This document shows positions 43,240 through 51,459 of a DNA stretch of 64,000 nucleotides, in pieces. The notes below the pieces were generated by a model. It was not told the origin of the DNA. It made no database searches and saw only the letters and a program-made list of their open reading frames with translations. The DNA lies in assembly GCF_030142075.1 (NCBI RefSeq), contig NZ_CP126241.1:2108001-2172000 (forward strand), in the 5' to 3' direction. A program made the position numbers and the translations under genes. The stretch comes from Arthrobacter sp. zg-Y20 (GTDB lineage: Bacteria; Actinomycetota; Actinomycetes; Actinomycetales; Micrococcaceae). Position 1 is the first letter of the stretch; each line of letters begins with the position of its first letter.

Positions 43240-44790
43240 CTACACTGCTGCGAACCCGGGCAGCGCGAAGCGGGCGCTCGGATCTGCTGACGAACGGATA
43301 TCGGCGAGGCGGGCCGCGTTGCTGCCGAAATACGCGGCGCCGGGGTCAGTAATCGAGGGATCGAGATAGTTGACATAGGCCCCGGTGCCCCACCACGGCT
43401 CCATCGCGGCCCGGGATTCCCGGACGAACACGTCATAGGGGGCCGGGTCCGCTGAGTCCTCGAACGTGGCAGTGTATTGCACCGTGGCGTAGGCATCCCG
43501 GTGGGCAAACCCTGTCTCCTCGTGCAGGTCCCGCACGGCTCCACCGAGCGCGTCGAGGGACACTGAGACCTCCCTCGCCCCGGCCAGCTGCTGGCCAAGC
43601 ATGCACCTCTCCACCAGCGCAGCGGCACCGTTCCGGTCGAGCAGGTCGGTGGGGACATGGGAGGTCGCACTGAACGCTTCCCGCTGCAACAGACCGCCGG
43701 CACCTGTGGTGCATTGCTCGGCTGACACACCACCGGCACACCCTGCGAAGGAGAACATCACATCCTGGTACGTCCGGTCCGGTTGGACTGAGTTCACCGT
43801 CGGCAGGACGCCGGATCCCTGATGCAGCCCCGCCATATTCGCATCCAGCTCGGACGACGGGCCAATCCATGTTGCCGTCAGCTGGATGGCCGGGCCGGCA
43901 TGGCGGCCACCGCTGAGGAGTTTCAGCGTGGACCACAGCCGCGGGTCGGCGTCGGGCGCCCACGCCTGCCACGCGAGGATTACGGGAACCGCGTCAGCGA
44001 AGGACCATTCAAGGAAGGCGGTGGTAATTGTCGGTGCCGGAACAGTGTCGAAGGTCAGGGACGTGAGGACGCCAACCTGCCCGCCCCCGCCGCGGCAGGC
44101 CCAGAGGATGTCCGGGTTCTCATCGGCGCTCGCCGTCATCCGCATACCCTCGGCCGAGACCATTTCAACGGACCGTAAGGCATCTGATGTCAACCCGAAG
44201 GCCCGCGTCAGGACCCCCACGCCGCCGCCGAGAGTCAGTCCCGTGATCCCCACCGTTGCGCAGGACCCGGCGGCCAGCGCACGGCCCTGCTGCCCCAGGG
44301 CCTCATACACCTGGATAAGCCGGGCACCCGCACCGATGGTTGCGGACCCGTCCGCGGCGACGCTGATGGCCGACAGCGCCCGCACATCGATGACGAGGGC
44401 TGAATCACCGCTTGAATGACCGGCATAACTGTGTCCTCCGGACCGCAGGGCCAGCGGCACCCCGGAGGCATTGGCGAACATGACGCCCTCGGCCACATCG
44501 TCTGCCGACGCCGCCGAAAGCACCGCCAGCGGCTCCGCACCGTCAAACCGCGGATTTTCCACCTGCCGCGCCGATGTAAACGCTTCGTCACCCGGCATGG
44601 ACAGTTGTCCCTGCAGGCGTGAACGCAGGCCTTCCCAATCCGGCGGGCCCGCCGGGGATGCGGTCCCGGACGGTGAGGCTGCAGTTGACGCAGGTGGCGG
44701 GGAAGCCGGCGCCATACACGCGCCCAGACCGGCAGCCGCGATTCCCCCGACGGAGGCAATAAGCAGGTTTCTCCGCGTCATCTTCACCAT
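43240..44790 (-). CDS. Secreted FAD-binding oxidoreductase, berberine-bridge type, Tat lipoprotein
   Basis: About 516 residues. The N-terminus has a twin-arginine signal (TRRNLLIASVGG) and a lipobox LGAC, so the protein is probably exported folded with FAD and lipid-anchored. The FAD domain shows PLALRSGGHSYAGHS, where His is the usual covalent FAD site, and SCATVGITGLTLGGGVGVL, where Cys can give a second link. The C-terminus, YVNYLDPSITDPGAAYFG, is the BBE segment. Such oxidases act on sugars, alkaloids or oligosaccharides using O2. ATG 44790 is taken; GTG 44796 and ATG 44781 are alternatives. It is convergent with the aldo/keto reductase gene. Confidence 0.87.
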   Translation of the reverse strand: MVKMTRRNLLIASVGGIAAAGLGACMAPASPPPASTAASPSGTASPAGPPDWEGLRSRLQGQLSMPGDEAFTSARQVENPRFDGAEPLAVLSAASADDVAEGVMFANASGVPLALRSGGHSYAGHSSGDSALVIDVRALSAISVAADGSATIGAGARLIQVYEALGQQGRALAAGSCATVGITGLTLGGGVGVLTRAFGLTSDALRSVEMVSAEGMRMTASADENPDILWACRGGGGQVGVLTSLTFDTVPAPTITTAFLEWSFADAVPVILAWQAWAPDADPRLWSTLKLLSGGRHAGPAIQLTATWIGPSSELDANMAGLHQGSGVLPTVNSVQPDRTYQDVMFSFAGCAGGVSAEQCTTGAGGLLQREAFSATSHVPTDLLDRNGAAALVERCMLGQQLAGAREVSVSLDALGGAVRDLHEETGFAHRDAYATVQYTATFEDSADPAPYDVFVRESRAAMEPWWGTGAYVNYLDPSITDPGAAYFGSNAARLADIRSSADPSARFALPGFAAV

Positions 44791-44875
44791 GCGCACACCC
44801 TACGCCCCGGCAGGCACCGGCATGTCGAGGCCTTTCATTCGCTGGCAATCCCGCCGCCGAAGCCGCACCCGCCTT

Positions 44876-45580
44876 TCAGGCGCTCGCGGGCTCGATCAGG
44901 GCCGGTCCGTCATTGCGCACGGAGTTCACATCCGTGGACACCACGCGCGGTGTCAGAGTCGGCTCGGGGACGGCGTCGAGCAGCTGTGCGACGTCGGCGC
45001 CCTCGGTCAGGCGCGGGTCCAGCCAGTCCGTGTACAGGTCCGGCGGAATGATCAGGGGTGTGCGGTCATGGATGTGGCCCAGCGCATCGGCGGCTTTAGT
45101 GGTGATGATGGTGACGCTGAGCAGCCACTTGTGCTCATGGTCTTCAGGCAGGGCGGGGTCAGGCCAGAATTCGTAGAGGCCGGCGAAAGCCAGCGGATCC
45201 CGCTTCTCCGAATACAGGTAGGTTGGGATTTTCCCCTCGGCGGACTTCTCCCACTCGTAATAGCCGTCCGCCGGCACCAGGGCCCGCCGCTTGACCGCGG
45301 CCTTGCGGAAGGCCGGCTTTTCCAGAATGGTTTCCCGGCGGGCGTTGATCATCCGGGAGCCTATCTTCGGGTCCTTCGCCCAGACCGGCACCAGGCCCCA
45401 CTTGGCGGTGGCCAGCCGCCGCACGGGCTCCTCGCTGGCGAAACGCTCCGTGACAATGCGCACGTCGTCGGTGGGCGCCACATTCCAGGACGGCTGTACG
45501 TCAGGGCCCACTGTCTGTTCGACGGCGAAGGCCGAGACCAGGTCCGACGTCGCCCTTGCCATTACGTAGCGTCCACACAT
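44876..45580 (-). CDS. SOS response-associated peptidase (SRAP/HMCES-like), copy 2
   Basis: A 234-residue SRAP protein with MCGRYVMARATSD at the N-terminus (catalytic Cys2 after Met removal), INARRE, GYYEWEKS and GHIHDRTP. It crosslinks to abasic sites in single-stranded DNA. ATG 45580 is needed to place Cys2. A LexA-like box lies 58 bp upstream and is shared with a divergent small gene, so this copy, unlike the one at 21452, is probably damage-induced. The segment LYSEKRDPLAFAGLYEFWPD matches the usual SRAP core. Confidence 0.92.
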   Translation of the reverse strand: MCGRYVMARATSDLVSAFAVEQTVGPDVQPSWNVAPTDDVRIVTERFASEEPVRRLATAKWGLVPVWAKDPKIGSRMINARRETILEKPAFRKAAVKRRALVPADGYYEWEKSAEGKIPTYLYSEKRDPLAFAGLYEFWPDPALPEDHEHKWLLSVTIITTKAADALGHIHDRTPLIIPPDLYTDWLDPRLTEGADVAQLLDAVPEPTLTPRVVSTDVNSVRNDGPALIEPASA

Positions 45581-45638
45581 GGCACCCATTGTGCACCATT
45601 CGTGCCGCCGTTTCCCGGGCGGCGCCGGTTATCCCTAC

Positions 45639-45654
45639 TCGAACATATGTTCTA
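45639..45654. promoter_or_regulatory. LexA-like (SOS) box between SRAP copy 2 and a divergent gene
   Basis: TCGAACATATGTTCTA differs from the consensus TCGAAC-N4-GTTCGA at one fixed base. It overlaps the -10-like TATTTT (45653-45658) of the plus-strand gene, which starts six bases further on, and lies 58 bp before the SRAP start on the minus strand. Confidence 0.82.
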
Positions 45655-45664
45655 TTTTTAAAGC

Positions 45665-45997
45665 ATGAACCAAGAAGCCGTGCTGCGGCTCGCCGCAAGG
45701 TATGCCCGGAGGGCGGAGCCGATCGGCCTGACCCCGGAAGAGCTGGACTTCGAGCACAATCCGGTCACCACGTCAGTGCCCGGTGTACCCGTGTGGGCCT
45801 GGATCCGCTTTCCGGGAGCGGCGGAGCAGGTCAAGGGTGAGGCCTGCAGCTGGTCCGCCAGGGCCGTGCAGGTGCTGTGGGAGGATGCCGGGGTGCGCCG
45901 CTCCACCTGGGTCTGGGCCTCGGCGGTGACCCGGCGGAAGAACAACAGCCGCAAGGAAGCCCTGGGTGAGCACACGGCCCCGGACCGGAACGGGTGA
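45665..45997 (+). CDS. Unrecognised small basic protein, probably SOS-controlled
   Basis: A 110-residue soluble protein; I do not recognise a family. It begins NQEAVLRLAARYARRAEPIG, has a Trp-rich middle (VPVWAWIRFPG, then SWSARAVQVLWED, then RSTWVWASAVTRRKNNSR) and a polar tail. The gene looks leaderless: ATG 45665 lies six bases after TATTTT, which is overlapped by a LexA-like box. With the divergent SRAP gene on the other side of that box it should be turned on by DNA damage. The basic, aromatic character would fit a DNA- or protein-binding accessory factor; this is inference only. Confidence 0.65.
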   Translation: MNQEAVLRLAARYARRAEPIGLTPEELDFEHNPVTTSVPGVPVWAWIRFPGAAEQVKGEACSWSARAVQVLWEDAGVRRSTWVWASAVTRRKNNSRKEALGEHTAPDRNG

Positions 45998-46026
45998 CCC
46001 GGTTGCCTTGAACGCGGCACAGCGCC

Positions 46027-46872
46027 CTAGAGCTGGCTGAACGAGGCGGTGGCCGGGTCCGCGCCGATCCGGCTGCCGGCATCCAGTCCGTCCAGCGTGT
46101 CCAGTTCCTCCTGCGTCAGGTCCAGGTCCACTGCGGCCAGGTTTTCCCGCAGCCGGCCGGGATTCGCCGATTTCGGGATGACGATCCGCCCCGAGCCGAG
46201 GTGCCAGGCGAGCACCACCTGCGCCGGCGTCGTGCCGTATTTGTCTGCGAGCGCCGCCACCTCGGCATCCGCCAGGGCAGCACCCTGTCCCAGCGGACTG
46301 TAGGCTTCCACCGCAATGCCGCGCGCAACCGTGTCGGCGGCGAGCGCAGCCTGCCGGAACCCCGGATGCAGTTCAATCTGGTTGACGGCGGGCAGCACCT
46401 GGCTCTGGTCTGCCAGGGCGTCCAGATGCTCGGGCAGGAAGTTGGAGACGCCGATCGCCCGCATGTAGCCGTCACGGTAGAGCCCTTCCAGCTCCTTCCA
46501 CGCCTGCACGAACATCCCCTGCGAGGGCACCGGCCAGTGGATCAGGTACAGATCCACGGTGTCCAGCTTCAGGGCCCGCCGGCTGTCCATGAACGCAGCC
46601 CGCGCCCTGCCCTGGTCCCCGTTGCGCAGCTTGGTGGTTACGAAGATCTCTGCACGCGGGATGCCGGAAGCCGCGATGGCCGCCCCCACCCCTGCCTCGT
46701 TGCCGTAGGCCGCCGCGGTGTCGATGTGGCGGTACCCGGCAGCCAGGGCGTCTTCCACAATTTCCTGCGTCTGTTCCGGCGGAACCTGGAATACGCCGAA
46801 TCCCAGCTGCGGAATCCGCACTGAGTTGCTCAGGGTCAGCTCGGGAACGCTCGAACTCGGGCTCTCGGTCAT
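46027..46872 (-). CDS. Aldo/keto reductase (2,5-diketo-gluconate reductase-like)
   Basis: A 281-residue AKR5-like reductase: RIPQLGFGVFQVPPEQT, catalytic Asp and Tyr in YRHIDTAAAYGNE, Lys in EIFVTTKLRNGD, His in YLIHWPVPSQ, and NADP loop IVIPKSANPGRLREN. It would reduce aldehydes or keto-sugars. ATG 46872 has GAGAGG seven bases upstream. It is divergent from the epimerase-like gene with 124 bp between. Confidence in the family is high; the substrate is open. Confidence 0.93.
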   Translation of the reverse strand: MTESPSSSVPELTLSNSVRIPQLGFGVFQVPPEQTQEIVEDALAAGYRHIDTAAAYGNEAGVGAAIAASGIPRAEIFVTTKLRNGDQGRARAAFMDSRRALKLDTVDLYLIHWPVPSQGMFVQAWKELEGLYRDGYMRAIGVSNFLPEHLDALADQSQVLPAVNQIELHPGFRQAALAADTVARGIAVEAYSPLGQGAALADAEVAALADKYGTTPAQVVLAWHLGSGRIVIPKSANPGRLRENLAAVDLDLTQEELDTLDGLDAGSRIGADPATASFSQL

Positions 46873-46996
46873 GGTGGTACCTCTCCTTGATGCCGTCCCC
46901 GGGGCTGAATTGCCCTACGCTGGGGTGCAGTTGCGGGCCGGGCACCTCCACCTAAGCCCGGCTCCCTCCCCCAGTCAAGGAAAATCCGGACAGGAA

Positions 46997-47998
46997 GTGA
47001 ACCATCCCGTGGCACTGAATCTGCTGTTCATTGGCGGTACCGGCGTGATCAGTTCGGCCGCCGTCGCCCGCGCCGCGGCCCTCGGGCACCGGGTGAGCGT
47101 GCTGAACCGCGGCGTTTCCGCGGCGCGGCCGGTACCGGCCGGCGTCGAGGTGCTCCCGGCCGACGTCCGCGACGTTTCCGCAGTCCGGCAGGCGCTGGGA
47201 AGCCGGGAGTTCGACGCCGTGGCGGACTTTCTGTCTTTCACCGCCGGGCATGTGCGCGATGCCGTGGAACTGTACCGCGGGCGGACCGGCCAGTACGTGT
47301 TCATCAGTTCCGCTTCGGCCTACCAGAAGCCGCCGGCCCGGCTCCCGGTGCTGGAATCCACGCCGCTGCGCAATCCGTTCTGGCAGTATTCCCGGGACAA
47401 GATCGCCGCCGAGGACGTGCTGGTCCAGGCCTACCGCAGCGAAGCTTTCCCGGCCACGATTGTGCGTCCGTCGCATACCTATGACGCCACCAAAGTGCCG
47501 CTGCTGGGGCGCTGGACCGACATTCACCGGATGCGGGCCGGACTGCCGGTGCTGGTGCACGGAGACGGGACGGCCCTCTGGACCCTGACGCACAGCAGGG
47601 ACTTTGCCCTGGCCTTCGTGGGACTGCTTGGGCGACCGGCCGCACTGGGGGAAAGCTACACGGTCACCTCGGACGAATTCCTCCCCTGGGACGCCGTATA
47701 CCGGATGCTCGGGGCGGCAGCGGGGGTTCCCGACCCGGTCCTGGTGCACGTGGCCTCCGAGACCATTGCCGCCCATGATCCGGTCCGCGGACCCGGGCTG
47801 CTGGGAGACAAGAGCCATTCGGCCGTCTTCGACAACAGCAAGATCAAGTCCCTGGTGCCCGGCTACCGGGCGGAGATTCCCTTCTCCGAGGGGGCCCGCG
47901 AAATTGTCCGCTGGTACGACGCCCACCCCCGGGAACAGGAACCGGACCCCGGCTGGATGGAACTCAGCGACCGCTTGGCTGCCTGGGCGCTCGCGTAA
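46997..47998 (+). CDS. NAD-dependent epimerase/dehydratase family protein
   Basis: About 333 residues of an extended SDR: LLFIGGTGVISSAAV is an atypical G-G-T-G-x-I cofactor loop, followed by DVRD, an FISSASAYQKPP strand and QYSRDKIAAEDVL. The catalytic Y-x3-K is Y-S-R-D-K in that last segment. The later HGDGTALWTLTHSRDFA and FDNSKIKSLVPGYRAEIPF stretches are common in actinobacterial proteins of this group. It probably acts on a nucleotide sugar or flavonoid-like ketone. The start is GTG 46997 or GTG 47009; AGGAAG (46992-46997) favours the second in position but is far from it. Confidence 0.83.
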   Translation: MNHPVALNLLFIGGTGVISSAAVARAAALGHRVSVLNRGVSAARPVPAGVEVLPADVRDVSAVRQALGSREFDAVADFLSFTAGHVRDAVELYRGRTGQYVFISSASAYQKPPARLPVLESTPLRNPFWQYSRDKIAAEDVLVQAYRSEAFPATIVRPSHTYDATKVPLLGRWTDIHRMRAGLPVLVHGDGTALWTLTHSRDFALAFVGLLGRPAALGESYTVTSDEFLPWDAVYRMLGAAAGVPDPVLVHVASETIAAHDPVRGPGLLGDKSHSAVFDNSKIKSLVPGYRAEIPFSEGAREIVRWYDAHPREQEPDPGWMELSDRLAAWALA

Positions 47999-48146
47999 CA
48001 GCGGGGTTCGGCGCGTGTGGCGCCCCGTTTCCGCCGCAGCGGGCTGTTAGAGTGCGACCATCGTCACAGCACCGGACCCGGTGCCGTGACGGAAGATTCC
48101 AGTCATCCTTCGGACAGGTCTGGGGGGAACTTTTTGAAAGGGCAGC

Positions 48147-48752
48147 ATGTCGGAAAATAAGCAGTATCCCGGTAACGATCAGGGAGCCGAGACGGGGGCA
48201 CCGGCAGCGGACGGGCAGTACAGCTACCCGCAGAGTGCCCCGGAGCCGGCTCAGCAGCCCCAGGCATCCGGACAGCAGTCCACTCCCGCCCCGGCCGGAG
48301 AGCCCAGCGCCCAGCAGTACCCGCCGTACGCCCAGCCGGGCAACGGGCAGGACCAGTTCGGGCAGGCTCCGGGCTACCCGCAGGGGCAGTACCCCCAGGG
48401 ACAGCAGTACCCCCAGGGGCAGTACGGGCAGGCACAGTACCCGCAGGGGCAGTACCCGCAGGCACAGCAGTATCCCCAGGCTCAGTACCCGCAGGGGCAG
48501 TACGGGCAGTACCCGCAGGGCTACGATCAGCGGAAGTCACGCCTGGTGGCCGGCCTGCTGGGTATTTTCCTGGGCAGCCTGGGCATTCACCGTTTCTACC
48601 TGGGCCACACCGGGCTTGGTGTAGCGCAGATCGCCGTAACCCTGGTCACCTTCGGATTCGGCAGCCTTTGGGGCTTCATCGAGGGCATCATGATCCTCTG
48701 CAATGCCGCGTCGTTCCGCACGGACGCCAAGGGCGTACCGCTTAAGGAGTAG
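48147..48752 (+). CDS. TM2-domain protein with long Gln/Pro/Tyr-repeat N-terminus
   Basis: A 201-residue protein. The first 130 residues are low-complexity, with many copies of QYPQGQ / QYPQAQ encoded by direct DNA repeats between about 48375 and 48520. The C-terminal 70 residues are a TM2 domain: RKSRLVAGLLGIFLGSLGIHRFYLGHTGLGVAQI, two helices joined by the conserved G-x-H-x-F-Y-L-G turn. The function of TM2 proteins in bacteria is unknown. ATG 48147 follows AAAGGG. Its 3' end overlaps a small gene on the other strand by 11 bases. The repeats are a likely site of length change by slippage. Confidence 0.85.
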   Translation: MSENKQYPGNDQGAETGAPAADGQYSYPQSAPEPAQQPQASGQQSTPAPAGEPSAQQYPPYAQPGNGQDQFGQAPGYPQGQYPQGQQYPQGQYGQAQYPQGQYPQAQQYPQAQYPQGQYGQYPQGYDQRKSRLVAGLLGIFLGSLGIHRFYLGHTGLGVAQIAVTLVTFGFGSLWGFIEGIMILCNAASFRTDAKGVPLKE

Positions 48753-48921
48753 GCGGGAGCTGCTGCTGGGGCACCTCGGGCTGCATATTGCGGCGGTACC
48801 GGTGTTCCAGCAGCAGGCGCGCTCCGTTGACCACGAGCGTTTCCACCGGAACCCCCTGTTCCTCGGCCAGTTCCTCCAGTTCCCGTCCCAGCTTTTTCGG
48901 GATCTGCAGCTCAATGATCAT
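48742..48921 (-). CDS. Small ribbon-helix-helix-like protein
   Basis: A 59-residue gene, convergent with and overlapping the TM2 gene by 11 bases. The sequence begins MIIELQIPKKLGRELEELAE, followed by EQGVPVETLVVNGARLLLEH: one short strand and two helices, the shape of a CopG/Arc-type DNA-binding antitoxin-like protein. The C-terminal 15 residues are Gln/Pro-rich. TACGAT lies seven bases before ATG 48921, as in leaderless genes. No toxin gene is adjacent, so it may be a stand-alone regulator. Assignment rests on pattern alone. Confidence 0.6.
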   Translation of the reverse strand: MIIELQIPKKLGRELEELAEEQGVPVETLVVNGARLLLEHRYRRNMQPEVPQQQLPPTP

Positions 48922-49032
48922 GGCTTAAATCGTATAGCGGCTCCGGCGCCTCTTCTGACGCGCGGCCCGTCGGATGCGTCACCTGCCCTTCGGCCGTAGG
49001 TATTGCGGCTTCCTGCGGTGCTAGGCTGGGAT

Positions 49033-49048
49033 TCGAAAGTTTGTTCTA
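49033..49048 (+). promoter_or_regulatory. LexA-like (SOS) box upstream of umuDC
   Basis: TCGAAAGTTTGTTCTA keeps nearly all of both half-sites (two mismatches to TCGAAC-N4-GTTCGA) and lies 26 bp before the umuD start codon. The site is weaker than the one at 4649, but umuDC is a classical target. Confidence 0.68.
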
Positions 49049-49074
49049 GTTGATCACCTCAGAGGGGCGCAGGC

Positions 49075-49494
49075 ATGGCGGTGTTTTCAGCAGACCGTTC
49101 CCGCAGGACAGCGCCGCCGGCGGAGGCCGACGCTGCCGCTGCCTCCGGCTTTCCGAGCCCGGCCCGTGACTACTTCGACGGCCGCATTGACCTCAACCGG
49201 CACCTGATCCGCGACCCCACCTCCACCTATGTGGTGCGGGTCGAGGGCGACTCCATGGCCGGCACCGGCATCTGCAACGGCGACGAATTGATCGTGGACC
49301 GCTCGCTCACCCCGCGGGACGGCGCCGTCGTGGTGGCCGTGGTCAACGGAGAACTGGCCGTGCGGCGCCTGCTGCTGGACGGGAACAAAATCCTCCTGCG
49401 GGCCGAAACGCCCGGTTACCCCGATATTGAAGTGTCCGAGCCGTCGGAGCTTTCGGTGTGGGGCGTTGTGACCCGGTGCCTGCACCATGTCTGA
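49075..49494 (+). CDS. umuD: UmuD-like S24 peptidase-fold subunit, catalytic lysine replaced
   Basis: A 139-residue protein that aligns without gaps to E. coli UmuD in the key regions: the cleavage region [11 protein letters not shown] (Ser24-Gly25, Cys24-Gly25 in E. coli), the nucleophile Ser60 in VEGDSMAG and the strand GELAVRRL. Position 97, lysine in active UmuD and LexA, is arginine here (codon CGG). Self-cleavage to UmuD' may therefore be lost or altered. The protein should partner the UmuC polymerase encoded directly behind it (8-base overlap). AGAGGGG stands seven bases before ATG 49075. A LexA-like box precedes it. Confidence 0.88.
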   Translation: MAVFSADRSRRTAPPAEADAAAASGFPSPARDYFDGRIDLNRHLIRDPTSTYVVRVEGDSMAGTGICNGDELIVDRSLTPRDGAVVVAVVNGELAVRRLLLDGNKILLRAETPGYPDIEVSEPSELSVWGVVTRCLHHV

Positions 49495-50818
49495 TCCGCC
49501 AGCCGCGGCGGTCCGGCCAACTCCTGTCGCCGCCGGCTCCGGCACCCGGATTGCCCTGGTGGACGTCAACAGCTTCTACGTTTCCTGCGAGCGCGCCTTC
49601 GATCCGAAGCTGGCCGGAGTGCCCGTAGTGGTGCTGTCCAACAACGACGGCTGCGTAGTGGCCCGCTCGGATGAGGCGAAGGCACTGGGCATCAAGACCG
49701 GCACTCCCTGGTTCAAGCTGGCCGAGTCCGCCCCGCAGGTGGGCCTGATCCAGCGCTCCAGCAACTACGAGCTGTACGGGGACCTCAGCTCACGGGTGAT
49801 GGAACTGCTGGGCCGCTATGCCCTGTGGCAGGAGGTCTACTCCATTGACGAGTCCTTCCTGGGCCTGGCCGGCACCCCGGCCGAACTCAACGCCCAGGGC
49901 GCGGCCATCCGCACCGCCGTCGCCCGGCACACCGGCCTGCCCGTTTGCGTAGGCATCGGCAGCACCAAGACCCTGGCGAAGTTCGCCAACCGGATCGCCA
50001 AGCAGAACCGGCACCTGCAGGGGGTCTGCAACCTGGACACCATGGACCCTGCGGTGGTGGACACCATCATGTCCCGGGTGCCGGTGACCGGGCTGTGGGG
50101 TGTGGGATCGCGGCTGGGGACGCGGCTGGCGGCGCTGGGCATCGAGTCCGTGGCGGATCTGCGGGCGGCGGACCCGGCGATGATCCGGCGGAAGTTCTCG
50201 GTCATCCTGCAGCGCACGGTGCTGGAGCTCAACGGCACCTCCTGCATTCCGCTCGACGACGAGCGCGCCGACCGCAAACAGCTGATCTATTCCCGCAGCT
50301 TCTCCACTCCCGTCACCACACTTACCGAGATGCGGCAGGTTATGAGCATCTACGCCCAGCAGGCCGCAGCCCGGCTGGCGCGGGAAGGCCAGCAGGCCAG
50401 CGTGCTCACCGCGTATGCGGGCACGTCACACTTCAGCGAGCGCGCGTCGTCGTTCCCCTCGGCCACCGTGCGGCTGCCGGCGCCGACGGCGGATCCGGTG
50501 ATCCTGAGCCGGGCGGCGGTAGGTGCCCTGGAGGCCCAGGTCATTGAAGGCGTCTCCTACACCAAGGCCGGCGTGATGCTCAGCGGGCTCGAGGCCGCCG
50601 GGGCACAGCCGCTTTTCGATGAGTTCGTCTCCGACCAGGAACGCCGCAACCTGGGTGACCTGCTGGGCCGGGTTACGGACAAATACGGGGCTGCGAGCAT
50701 CGGCCTGGGCCTGGCCGGAATGGCGACGGCGAAACCCGAGTGGACCATGTCCCGCAAGTACTCCTCCCCGCGGTACACCACCGAGTGGAGCGAACTGCCG
50801 GTGGTTCGGGCACTATGA
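49487..50818 (+). CDS. umuC: Y-family DNA polymerase V subunit UmuC
   Basis: A 443-residue polymerase: catalytic Asp in [13 protein letters not shown], fingers [16 protein letters not shown], the second acidic pair in [10 protein letters not shown], helix-hairpin-helix region [19 protein letters not shown], little finger and a C-terminal UmuC-type tail with [15 protein letters not shown]. It copies past lesions. It overlaps umuD by eight bases and should be SOS-induced with it. It may also be the Y-family partner that is missing next to dnaE2. The C-terminal end lacks an obvious QLxLF clamp motif, judged by eye. Confidence 0.93.
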   Translation: MSDPPAAAVRPTPVAAGSGTRIALVDVNSFYVSCERAFDPKLAGVPVVVLSNNDGCVVARSDEAKALGIKTGTPWFKLAESAPQVGLIQRSSNYELYGDLSSRVMELLGRYALWQEVYSIDESFLGLAGTPAELNAQGAAIRTAVARHTGLPVCVGIGSTKTLAKFANRIAKQNRHLQGVCNLDTMDPAVVDTIMSRVPVTGLWGVGSRLGTRLAALGIESVADLRAADPAMIRRKFSVILQRTVLELNGTSCIPLDDERADRKQLIYSRSFSTPVTTLTEMRQVMSIYAQQAAARLAREGQQASVLTAYAGTSHFSERASSFPSATVRLPAPTADPVILSRAAVGALEAQVIEGVSYTKAGVMLSGLEAAGAQPLFDEFVSDQERRNLGDLLGRVTDKYGAASIGLGLAGMATAKPEWTMSRKYSSPRYTTEWSELPVVRAL

Positions 50819-50963
50819 GCGGATACTCGGAACTGCAGGCAGCAACAGGTAGTCTCCGCCGCTGACGCACGCTCCCCGCCGGTTTACGCTCTATCCTGCA
50901 ATTGTCTGTCGCGCAATCACCTGTCTCGTAGTCACTTGTCTCATAGCCATCCCGGGGGTTCGC

Positions 50964-51404
50964 ATGGATGTTTTCTGGCCCGGCGCCGTCATCGGCCCGG
51001 TTCTCGTTGTACTGTGCCTGGTCGGTATACGGAAGCGGGAGGCGCTCGCCGAGGCCATATATTTCAGCCAGGAAGCGCTTTACGGGACAAAGTGGGCCAA
51101 CCGGTCCATGGGCGATCCCAAGACGCGGCCAGCCCTGCTGCTAGCGCCCCTCATCGGCGGCACCGTCATGGGGGCTGCGTTCTTTGTCCTCTCGCTCACC
51201 GGGGTCCTTGAGATAGACAGCACGGAGAACCCCCCTCCGCCGCCGGGCTTTGTGCTCATGGCACTCACCGGAGCCGGGTTCGGCTTAGCGGCGGCCGTAT
51301 ACCTGTTCACCCGCAAGGGCCGGAAGCCCTCCCGGAAGCTGCTCTGGGCACTGACCCTCACCGGAATGGCGTTTATGGCCGGTGCAGCCGCCTTCCTCCG
51401 CTGA
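50964..51404 (+). CDS. Hypothetical membrane protein
   Basis: A 146-residue protein with four hydrophobic segments (about 5-22, 55-78, 95-113, 126-144) separated by polar loops; one loop has ENPPPPPG. The N-terminal loop (REALAEAIYFSQEALYGTKW) is amphipathic. No family is recognised. ATG 50964 is preceded by a GGGGG run. It lies between umuC (145 bp upstream) and arfB, with no evident link to either. Confidence 0.65.
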   Translation: MDVFWPGAVIGPVLVVLCLVGIRKREALAEAIYFSQEALYGTKWANRSMGDPKTRPALLLAPLIGGTVMGAAFFVLSLTGVLEIDSTENPPPPPGFVLMALTGAGFGLAAAVYLFTRKGRKPSRKLLWALTLTGMAFMAGAAAFLR

Positions 51405-51459
51405 CTGTTCCACTGGCTCCGGTGAGCCCGGCGTCGTCCTTTCGTGGGACGCTGGTTAT

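Noticed and set aside
48375-48520. Regular short repeats, first suspected to be a CRISPR-like array
   Set aside because: The repeats are direct, without constant spacers, and encode the QYPQGQ tail of the TM2 protein.
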